Shown here: positions 23,349-28,909 of the stretch, one piece after another
Layout: every line of letters starts with the position of its first letter
Position numbering within the stretch: the stretch's first letter is position 1
Position numbers and translations under genes: made by a program
DNA from: a virus
IMG/VR virus record: IMGVR_UViG_3300046009_011196
Location: 1 to 28,909 of that record
Reading direction: 5' to 3' (one strand)
Length of the DNA: 28,909 nucleotides
Notes under the pieces: model-generated
Database searches by the model: none
What the model saw: only the letters and a program-made list of their open reading frames with translations
Told to the model about the DNA's origin: nothing

Positions 23349-23790
23349 ATTCGGTTATTAACTCCGGTTGCTCAAAGACCTTATGCTTTGGCAATGGCAA
23401 CCCGTATGCCACCATCTTGTCCACCGCGTCCGGCATCTTGCACCATTGGCTGATTTGATACGCTTGATTGGTGGGGCACTGGCCGCAATTGCTGTTTGAA
23501 TTGTGGCAGTACATGGCGTCCGTACTCCACCGCTTGTAAATGGTTGACAAGGTTTTAAAACAGTTCTGACAGTTAACTTGACCGTGACGTTCCGGGGTAA
23601 ATGGTTCTTTGCATTGGTTACAGGGCATGAGCTTAAGATTCTTCAATTTTTTTGCGTCTCTCTCTTCTTGACGTTTCTGTTTTTTGATCACATACCCGGC
23701 TTTGCGCTTGCAGATTTGGCAGCAATACACTTGGTTAATGTAATAGGCTGTAAACTCCTCATGGCAGTATGGGCACACTTTCCGTTTCAT
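23347..23790 (-). CDS. Zinc-finger protein with multiple Cys pairs
   Basis: A 147-aa protein with at least three Cys-pair sites: CPYC/CCQIC near residues 6-27, CNQC/CQNC near 57-78, and CHNSNSNCGQC with a later C about residues 95-117. Such multi-ribbon proteins bind zinc and often nucleic acid. A basic linker (KKQKRQEERDAKKLKNLK) joins the first two ribbons. It overlaps the preceding gene by ATGA. It is the last gene of the replication block. A DNA-binding or recombination-associated role is possible but not shown. Confidence 0.7.
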   Translation of the reverse strand: MKRKVCPYCHEEFTAYYINQVYCCQICKRKAGYVIKKQKRQEERDAKKLKNLKLMPCNQCKEPFTPERHGQVNCQNCFKTLSTIYKRWSTDAMYCHNSNSNCGQCPTNQAYQISQWCKMPDAVDKMVAYGLPLPKHKVFEQPELITE

Positions 23791-23972
23791 GGCCCGCCCC
23801 CTTCAACCCCAATGGTTTTGGCCAAACGCTCAACACTCATGCAGCGATCAATTAACAGGGCACTTAAACGGCTTCCAAACTCAATTGCCCAGGCGTCTTT
23901 CATCCTGGGTTTACGCTGTGTGGCTATCAGTAAATCAACCATTCCGCCCCACAGTTGTTGTGTTGCATTCAA
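23787..23972 (-). CDS. Small helical protein (61 aa)
   Basis: A 61-aa helical protein from TTG 23972 (alternative ATG at codon 11), rich in Arg and Leu (RLSALLIDRCMSVERLAKTIG). A GGGGGG stretch upstream is the only ribosome-site candidate. It overlaps the zinc-finger gene by ATGA. No family recognised. Confidence 0.5.
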   Translation of the reverse strand: MNATQQLWGGMVDLLIATQRKPRMKDAWAIEFGSRLSALLIDRCMSVERLAKTIGVEGGGP

Positions 23973-24007
23973 GATAACATCCCCCCTAAATGTCTCTTTA
24001 TATACAG

Positions 24008-24436
24008 TTATAAATACCGTTGATACTTATCAATCAGGCCAATGGCCCACCGGTTGGCCGTGCCCCGGTCTTCTACCAGCAACACGTGCACCCCATACTT
24101 CAGTGGGACCGATTGCAGAAACCCACAGACAGCATCCGGGTTGGCCTTTCGGTGTGGGTCATTGCGCAGCCTTAAAACCGTCGATTCAATCAATAAAAAC
24201 GCTTTTTTAAATGCGGCCAGGCGGTCCAGCTCGCGCTTGAACCGGTCGGTGTGCCAGCACCCCATAAAATCTTGATGGCTCTTGCGCTCAATTGCAAAGC
24301 GGTCTTCATGCCCCAGCAGTGAGTAATCACCACTGTTTAACGCCTTGCATAACACCCCCCAACTGTCAGGGAAGGTGTAAGGCAGTTGCTCGCGGGTGTC
24401 GATGATGACAACCGGCTGGCTGTTGTTAGCGCTCAT
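24008..24436 (-). CDS. ERCC4-type (XPF-like) DNA nuclease
   Basis: A 142-aa single-domain nuclease. The family signature is nearly complete: IIDTREQ at 11-17, GDYSL at 36-40, and AIERKSHQDF at 48-57 supplying the ERKxxxD active site. KREL and FLLIES helices follow. Members cut branched or 3'-flap DNA and act in replication or recombination. No helix-hairpin-helix or helicase part is attached, so it probably works with a partner. It lies in the replication block with the primase. Confidence 0.82.
   Translation of the reverse strand: MSANNSQPVVIIDTREQLPYTFPDSWGVLCKALNSGDYSLLGHEDRFAIERKSHQDFMGCWHTDRFKRELDRLAAFKKAFLLIESTVLRLRNDPHRKANPDAVCGFLQSVPLKYGVHVLLVEDRGTANRWAIGLIDKYQRYL
24020..24033. promoter_or_regulatory. 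Inverted repeat with weak minus-strand promoter match
   Basis: TTGATA-CT-TATCAA is a perfect inverted repeat at the end of the ERCC4 gene. On the minus strand the left arm could serve as a -35 and TATAAC 15 bases on as a poor -10, upstream of the 61-aa gene. The spacing is short, so this is only a candidate operator or promoter. Confidence 0.25.
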
Positions 24437-24797
24437 GTCCAGCCACCTGGGCGCTAATCACCTGAATGACAGCCCCCTTGCCGCTTTCTTCGACAATATT
24501 CAGGGTGATCAGTTCGGTGGCGTAACTATGCGTAGTCAATGTGGCGTTACCGTCTGAATCCACTTCAAAAACAATTTTCCCAACAACGGCTTGGTTGCAC
24601 CCAGCCTCCTCAAGCTTCATTAACAGAATGCGGTTCTGAAGCCCCTTCAGGTCCATCCTTTCCCGAAGCGCTTCATTCTCTTTTTCCAGAAACTTCATTG
24701 CTTCCAGTTTTAAATATTTACGGTCAAGCAACACACTCACAGCAACAATGGCCACAATGCCCAATAAGGCCAGCAGAATAAACAGGTCAAAAACCAT
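24426..24797 (-). CDS. Single-pass membrane protein with coiled coil
   Basis: A 123-aa protein with an N-terminal hydrophobic segment (residues about 4-24, FILLALLGIVAIVAVSVLL), a charged coiled coil (residues about 26-66) and a small C-terminal domain (AVVGKIVFEVDSDGNATLT). GGAGG lies 9 bases before ATG, which overlaps the upstream stop as TAATG. No family recognised. In a replication block it could tether replication or interact with the host membrane; that is inference. Confidence 0.66.
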   Translation of the reverse strand: MVFDLFILLALLGIVAIVAVSVLLDRKYLKLEAMKFLEKENEALRERMDLKGLQNRILLMKLEEAGCNQAVVGKIVFEVDSDGNATLTTHSYATELITLNIVEESGKGAVIQVISAQVAGHER

Positions 24798-25243
24798 TAG
24801 TTATTTCCTCCAGCGCAAGCAACACAACAAACAAACCTGGCTTGTTCATATTTTTGGGCGTACAAACTTCTAAGGGGCTTTAGAAGCCTTTCCGGCTGAT
24901 CGGACTCTCTGCCAACCAACCCCTTAATCACAATGCCCACCCCAAACATCTCGCACCGGCAACAAATCTCTTCAATCAACCCTTTGATGTAGTCGTATTC
25001 ATTCATTGAAGAAACATCCCCGCCGCCACGGGCTTCAGGGTTAAGCAGTGCTGTGCCCAACACCCTGACCCACATCCTAATAGCGCCTTTTTCGTGACTT
25101 GAAAGCCGTTTTACGGTTTCCCGGTAAGCTTTCACCAGCGCTTTGACCTCTGGGGGCCAGGGCTTTACCGTTGCCACTGGCAAGGGGATAACTTGCCCGT
25201 TTAAGGGCTCAACAGGCTTTTGTATATATTTCAGATTCCACAT
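24797..25243 (-). CDS. Hypothetical protein (148 aa)
   Basis: A 148-aa protein with a helix-rich middle (PEVKALVKAYRETVKRLSSHEKGAIRMWVRVLG), a CCRC cluster near residues 94-97, and a Cys-rich end (FVCCVACAGG). ATG 25243 has a CAGGAG site seven bases upstream, just beyond the T17/hairpin tract. No family recognised. It is the first gene read after the putative origin on the minus strand. Confidence 0.62.
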   Translation of the reverse strand: MWNLKYIQKPVEPLNGQVIPLPVATVKPWPPEVKALVKAYRETVKRLSSHEKGAIRMWVRVLGTALLNPEARGGGDVSSMNEYDYIKGLIEEICCRCEMFGVGIVIKGLVGRESDQPERLLKPLRSLYAQKYEQARFVCCVACAGGNN

Positions 25244-25259
25244 CGTATTTACTCCTGAA

Positions 25260-25298
25260 TTTTTTTTTTTTTTTTTGGGAGGGGGGTACCTACCCCCC
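25260..25298. other. 17-T tract followed by G-rich hairpin
   Basis: Seventeen T (25260-25276) run directly into GGGAGGGGGG and then an 18-base hairpin GGGGGGTA-CC-TACCCCCC (25281-25298). In neither direction does a T-tract follow the hairpin, so it is not an intrinsic terminator. It borders the iteron array and is a plausible DNA-melting or origin-associated element. Such long homopolymers are also prone to sequencing length errors. Confidence 0.6.
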
Positions 25299-25313
25299 AG
25301 ATTTTTGAAAAAA

Positions 25314-25468
25314 CGTGAACCTTTTTTGCCTAAACCTTTTGCAAGACTAACGTTTTAACCGATTTAAAAACGTGAACCAAACGTGAACTTTTCGGAAAAA
25401 ACGTGAACTTTTCGGAAAAAACGTGAACTTTTCGGAAAAAACGTGAACTTTTCGGAAAAAACGTGAAC
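25314..25468. repeat. Iteron array, candidate replication origin
   Basis: The heptamer CGTGAAC occurs seven times: at 25314, 25371, then 25382, 25402, 25422, 25442 and 25462, the last five at an exact 20-base step. Four full units of the form ACGTGAACTTTTCGGAAAAA fill 25381-25460, each holding the small palindrome TTTTC-G-GAAAA. The array is AT-rich and ends exactly at the primase stop codon. Helical-repeat-phased copies next to a primase-ATPase gene resemble iteron origins that bind an initiator. Which protein binds is not known. Confidence 0.7.
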
Positions 25469-28104
25469 TAACTCAGTGCCTCCAATGACCGAAGCAAAGC
25501 GTCCTCGCACAAGTAAACACACAGAGTTGTTTTCTTTCCTTCATAAAGTTTTATATTCCGCTTCCCCTCTTTTCCGCTGGGGATGGCCTGGGCTTCACGG
25601 AGCATGCGCCCCAGCCGGTTCGGGGTGATGTCAAACGCTAATCGGGCGTCTTCACGAATTTTGCCCGTCACCTTTTTGGCCGTGCTGCCCAAGGGATACC
25701 ATTCCGGGTGGCCTGGCATCGGCTTGAGGTCGCCCGTTTGAATCAGTTCCAGAATGGCATCCAGAATTCGGCGCGTGTTTTCATCCGATTGGCCAAAGCC
25801 GTTTTTTTCCTCGCCCTTTTCCAGCGCCAGCGCCTGCAAGCGCACCAGAAAGCTATCCTGGGGGAAGCCGTCGTCTTCATCGGCCATGTAAGCCAGCGTT
25901 AACAGTGGCGTCCACAATTCGCCTTCGCGGTTGTAGAGCCCGTCAAAACTGGGGGACTGCACATAGTTTTTGTGAATGCGGTCAAACTGGGTGAGTAGCC
26001 ACACGTAAATCAGATCGCGAATCTCGGCGCATTCACGCTCCCATTCGGCCCTTGTTTTGGCCATGTCCAGAATGGTCGCCGCTGTCTCCTGACTGCACCG
26101 CAACGACTCAATAATGATTGAGCGGTCCAGTAGCGTTTGATTCGACAAGCCCATGCCGCCGAAAATCTTGGGCGAAAACACCTCAAAATCACGACTTTCA
26201 TAGTCCTGAACCCCATCACGTTTAACGGCCTGGTTTCGCCATGCGCCTGAACCCAACTTGTACCCACTCAGGGCAATCTGAAAGGCTTCTTGGTTATGCT
26301 CGTCAATTTTGTTAAAGCTTTGCGCCTCGTCAAAGAAGACAGTGCAGCCAGACGATTCCACCAGCCGAAACATCACGCTGGGGGTGATGCTAATGCTGGC
26401 CAAACTGTTGTAACAGAGGTGTTGCATCAACTCCATGCTGTTGCTTTTCCCGCTGCGCTTCATCCCGGTAAAACACAAATACGGATACACCCCGAAAATC
26501 CACGCGGCATAAGTCCCCAGCGCGTAAAAGCCCATCAGGTCATAATCGGCGGTGTTTTGGTGCCAGACGTATTTTTTCGTCATCGCCACAATGCGCCGAA
26601 TGATATCGCCTGTTTTGGGCACTTCCGCCGCCCCCCTCAAAAAGCGATCCACCGACCGGCCCGACCAGGCCCCGCCCCGTGATTTGATAATGCCCAGGTG
26701 TGGGGGGTCGCCTGTCAGTTCGTCGGGGGATCCGACCAACTGCTTTTCAGGGCTGTAGCCCGCCTGCCCTAACTTAACGGTCGATTTAATCAGCACGGGT
26801 TCAACGCCCTTGACCTGTTCCCCTTCTTTGTTCGCCCGCACCGTGTGGCCATAGATACAAACGTGGGCAGTTGACTGGTCAGCGCCAAAGGTAAACCCGC
26901 AATGCAGCCGTTTCACTTCTTCAAGCTCAAACGACACATCCACCAGGTCAAAGTTTTCTGGGGCGGCCTTGGCTACGGCCTGCCTGTCTTTCAGCCACCG
27001 GCTAAACTCTTGCCTTACCGTGGTGCCAGGAATCCCTAGCCGGTCTTTTACGCGCCGAAACGGTTCCTCGCGCTGCGTTTCGGTCAACGGTTGCAAATAA
27101 GGCCACAACCCTTCCAGGTCCGCCGCGCTGGTCAGCCGGTCAATCTTCCAGTTTATGGGCGGCTTGGCCCCATTGCGCAGCGCGTCAAAGGCCCCTTGAA
27201 GCCCCTCGCCCCGGTTGGCCAAAAACCACTCGTTAAAGTCCTTCACCCCGGCGGGCAGGCTTACCAGCAAAATGTCGGCTTTCACCCCAGCCCCCAGCAT
27301 CGCCGCCACCCACTTTTCAGCGGCCTTGGCCCCAGCCGGGTCATTATCCGGGCAAATGTAAATTTGCTTGCAGCGCTTGAAACGCTCCGGGTGCTGCATG
27401 CCGCTGGTGCCCACCACCCCCACAGCTGGCAGGCCAATTTCTACCCCGGAAAGGGTATCCGGGTGGCCTTCGAATACCCAAATGGTGTCAGTGATGGCAT
27501 CCTGATTGTAGAAGTGGGCAACGTCCACCCCCTTCAGGTGCAAATACTTCTGCGGGCTGGGGTTCCAAGGCGCCAGCCGTCCGCTTATCTGCTCTACCCG
27601 GCCCCGAATCACCATGGGAAAAATGAACCGGCTGTCAAAGTAGCTGTTCCCCTCAAAGCGGTTGCTGGCATCAGCGTAGCCAACGTGCATCTCACGCAGC
27701 GTCTTTTCACTGAACCCGCGCCCCATCAGGGTGCCCAGGGCTTGCTGGTGCTGGAACAGCGTCTCTTGATAATGCCGCACCATGGCCCACCGTTGCGCCT
27801 GAATCTGCTCCTCTAGCGTGCGGGCTTGTTCGGCATCGGCCTGGGCTTGGGGGGTCAGTGCCACCCCGGCCCGGTTGGCCAGTTCTTTCAGGGCTTCGGC
27901 GCGGCTTAACCCGTCACGCTGTTCCAACAGGCTGAATACGTCTCCGCCCGCGTCGCAGGCCTTGCAGTGCCACAAATTCAAATCATGATCCAGGTCACAA
28001 CTGGGGTGATTGTCCTGGTGAACCGGGCAACGGATCCGCTTTTCGGTCGTGCCCAGCAAGTCGGCAAGCGTCACCCGCCGTTTAATGTCATCAAAAATTG
28101 TCAT
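25468..28104 (-). CDS. Fused primase-ATPase replication protein
   Basis: An 878-aa protein. Residues 26-50 form a CHC2 zinc ribbon (Cys26, His29, Cys47, Cys50). A TOPRIM domain follows with Glu212 in VFEGHPD and the DND motif at 253-255 in ICPDNDPAGAK. The C-terminal half carries a P-loop GMKRSGKS (547-554) and Walker B VFFDEA (589-594), an AAA-like arrangement rather than the RecA-type helicase of T7 gp4. Primase fused to an ATPase would make primers and possibly unwind DNA or act as initiator. The stop codon lies at the end of the iteron array. A weak AAGAG ribosome site lies 7 bases upstream of ATG. The final helical domain is unassigned. Confidence 0.88.
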   Translation of the reverse strand: MTIFDDIKRRVTLADLLGTTEKRIRCPVHQDNHPSCDLDHDLNLWHCKACDAGGDVFSLLEQRDGLSRAEALKELANRAGVALTPQAQADAEQARTLEEQIQAQRWAMVRHYQETLFQHQQALGTLMGRGFSEKTLREMHVGYADASNRFEGNSYFDSRFIFPMVIRGRVEQISGRLAPWNPSPQKYLHLKGVDVAHFYNQDAITDTIWVFEGHPDTLSGVEIGLPAVGVVGTSGMQHPERFKRCKQIYICPDNDPAGAKAAEKWVAAMLGAGVKADILLVSLPAGVKDFNEWFLANRGEGLQGAFDALRNGAKPPINWKIDRLTSAADLEGLWPYLQPLTETQREEPFRRVKDRLGIPGTTVRQEFSRWLKDRQAVAKAAPENFDLVDVSFELEEVKRLHCGFTFGADQSTAHVCIYGHTVRANKEGEQVKGVEPVLIKSTVKLGQAGYSPEKQLVGSPDELTGDPPHLGIIKSRGGAWSGRSVDRFLRGAAEVPKTGDIIRRIVAMTKKYVWHQNTADYDLMGFYALGTYAAWIFGVYPYLCFTGMKRSGKSNSMELMQHLCYNSLASISITPSVMFRLVESSGCTVFFDEAQSFNKIDEHNQEAFQIALSGYKLGSGAWRNQAVKRDGVQDYESRDFEVFSPKIFGGMGLSNQTLLDRSIIIESLRCSQETAATILDMAKTRAEWERECAEIRDLIYVWLLTQFDRIHKNYVQSPSFDGLYNREGELWTPLLTLAYMADEDDGFPQDSFLVRLQALALEKGEEKNGFGQSDENTRRILDAILELIQTGDLKPMPGHPEWYPLGSTAKKVTGKIREDARLAFDITPNRLGRMLREAQAIPSGKEGKRNIKLYEGKKTTLCVYLCEDALLRSLEALS

Positions 28105-28167
28105 GCGCTAACTCTTCTATCCCTGCTCGCCGCAGCGGCTTCCTCTTATCTTGCTATCACCTTGTTA

Positions 28168-28362
28168 TTAATTGGGCGCTGCCAGCACACACTCTTTGCA
28201 GCGCCAGCCCTTTAACCGGCCATCCCCGCAAACTTCACACACGGGCCTGGCTTCCCAGCAATCCCAATGGTGGGTGGCGATTCCTTCCACTGTCCGCACT
28301 TCCCCGCCTAGGGGGTCGCCACAGAATGGGCAGATAACCGGGTAAGCCAGGCGGGGCCTCAT
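28168..28362 (-). CDS. Small zinc-finger protein (64 aa)
   Basis: A 64-aa protein with CPFCG near the start, HHWDC, CEVCG and CKEC, enough for two zinc sites. It starts with an ATGA overlap to the preceding gene. Such mini zinc proteins are common in phage early regions; it may aid nucleic acid or protein binding. No family recognised. A 63-base gap follows before the primase start. Confidence 0.68.
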   Translation of the reverse strand: MRPRLAYPVICPFCGDPLGGEVRTVEGIATHHWDCWEARPVCEVCGDGRLKGWRCKECVLAAPN

Positions 28363-28499
28363 TGTTGCGCAACCCCTTCCCGTATCAACTCAACTATCGC
28401 TACCACCGTTTCGACAAACTCCGCCTGTGGCACTTGGCGCAAAGTGGCCAGGTACTCTGCAATGGCTTCAGGGCTGGCTGTTCGTGGATCCAGGTTCAC
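28359..28499 (-). CDS. Small helical protein (46 aa), GTG start
   Basis: A 46-aa protein from GTG 28499, which forms a GTGA overlap with the preceding stop. The longer frame to 28562 would overlap the preceding gene by 67 bases and add a Ser-rich, unconvincing leader. The body is helical and acidic (EAIAEYLATLRQVPQAEFVETVVAIVELIRE). No family recognised. Confidence 0.6.
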   Translation of the reverse strand: MNLDPRTASPEAIAEYLATLRQVPQAEFVETVVAIVELIREGVAQQ

Positions 28500-28687
28500 C
28501 CTGTCACCTCCGGCGGATTTACTGGGTTCGCTTGCCGCAAAGCTGCGGCTCGTTGCATCCAAATAATTAGCTCAATTTGTAGCTTCACAGATTCGTCGTA
28601 GCGCCCTCTGTAAGGGTGGGTATATTTGCGCTGAATATAATCTGCGGCTTCAAGTGGCGTCATACGCATAAAGTCACCTCTATTCAC
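28496..28687 (-). CDS. Small helical protein (63 aa)
   Basis: A 63-aa protein with a start at GTG 28687 (GGAGG seven bases upstream). A second start at ATG 28669 has AGGTG five bases before it; both are possible. The protein is basic and helical (EAADYIQRKYTHPYRGRYDESVKLQIELIIWMQ). No family recognised. A 10-codon reading frame sits between this gene and the repeat protein upstream, linked by overlaps. Confidence 0.58.
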   Translation of the reverse strand: MNRGDFMRMTPLEAADYIQRKYTHPYRGRYDESVKLQIELIIWMQRAAALRQANPVNPPEVTG

Positions 28688-28712
28688 GGCGTGGCCTCCG
28701 GCGTTTTAGTGC

Positions 28713-28909
28713 TCATCCTTCACCGCATTCCAGGGCTTCAATATGCTCAATTGTTTTGAGTAATCGTTGTCCTAGTTCCACCATCGCAGCAGCCCTCGCA
28801 GCAGCCCACGCAGCAGCAGCCCACGCAGCAGCCCACGCAGCAGCCCACCCAGCAGCCCACACAGCATCCGCAGCAGCAGCCCAAGCAGCATCCGCAGCAG
28901 CAGCCCAAG
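28713..28909 (-). CDS. Ala/Trp-repeat protein, 5' end cut by window
   Basis: An open minus-strand frame reaching the window edge. It encodes repeats of W followed by Ala runs (WAAAAD, WAAAW, WAAAR), with W every 4 or 8 residues, ending in MVELGQRLLKTIEHIEALEC. The codons are mostly GCT and GCG. The 4-residue spacing would place Trp on one face of a helix. The other open frame in this DNA is a Leu/Gly-rich one that ends at a stop without a sensible tail, so this frame is preferred. It is probably a long low-complexity helical protein; function unknown. The start lies outside the window. Confidence 0.6.
   Translation of the reverse strand, partial: WAAAADAAWAAAADAVWAAGWAAAWAAAWAAAAWAAARAAAMVELGQRLLKTIEHIEALECGEG

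Noticed and set aside
25381-25460. CRISPR array
   Set aside because: The 20-base units are directly adjacent with no unique spacers, so these are iterons rather than CRISPR repeats.
27091-27816. Plus-strand open frame (241 aa) opposite the primase
   Set aside because: It is antisense to the TOPRIM region and shows shadow composition (Pro, His, Gln) without a ribosome site.
28684-28716. Ten-codon gene MSTKTPEATP
   Set aside because: Too short to claim as a gene. The overlaps at both ends are noted as a possible coupling leader.

Overview
The window looks like a contiguous piece of a short-tailed (podovirus-like) double-stranded DNA phage or prophage of a bacterium. The support is a nearly complete virion set on one strand: small and large terminase, three putative ejection proteins, portal, scaffold, an N4-gp56-type major capsid protein, a T7-gp11-like tail adaptor, a tail nozzle, a collar-domain fibre and a GDSL-esterase spike. 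No integrase, repressor gene, tRNA, rRNA, transposase or CRISPR array was recognised. The host cannot be named. Two probable cell-wall enzymes and SD-rich, tightly overlapping genes fit a Gram-negative host, but that is inference.

Layout, read in the direction of transcription (right to left on the minus strand). (1) 28909-23347, early/replication block: the end of an Ala/Trp-repeat protein, small genes, a CHC2-TOPRIM primase fused to an ATPase domain, a 20-bp iteron array at 25.3-25.5 kb that is a candidate origin, two small proteins, an ERCC4-type nuclease and zinc-finger proteins. (2) 22428-23297, a short plus-strand cassette with a good sigma70-type promoter, two genes and flanking hairpins. 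(3) 22232-18847, packaging block: three small proteins, terminase small subunit, a 72-aa protein, terminase large subunit and a GNAT-like protein. (4) 18850-13539, three likely internal virion/ejection proteins. (5) 13148-13582, a lone plus-strand membrane protein gene with its own extended -10 promoter, wedged antisense between the ejection proteins and the portal. (6) 13051-4413, portal, overlapping small gene, scaffold, major capsid, neighbouring structural proteins, adaptor, nozzle, collar fibre and a small protein. (7) 4407-91, a small membrane protein, spike-associated protein, GDSL esterase spike, L,D-transpeptidase-like protein, small zinc protein, D12-class adenine methyltransferase and a permuted papain-fold hydrolase.

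Most minus-strand neighbours overlap by 4 bp (ATGA or GTGA) or 1 bp (TAATG), implying translational coupling. Several real starts are GTG or TTG, and these overlaps and Shine-Dalgarno sites were used to choose them. Strong hairpins with U-tracts sit inside the structural operon next to the portal, the capsid genes and the spike genes. They probably set different expression levels along one long transcript.

The parts least explained by standard phage annotation are the antisense membrane gene, the plus-strand cassette with its repeated leader, the iteron array next to a 17-T tract and G/C hairpin, the W-stripe repeat protein at the right edge, and a related beta-type module present in both the esterase spike and a capsid-adjacent protein.
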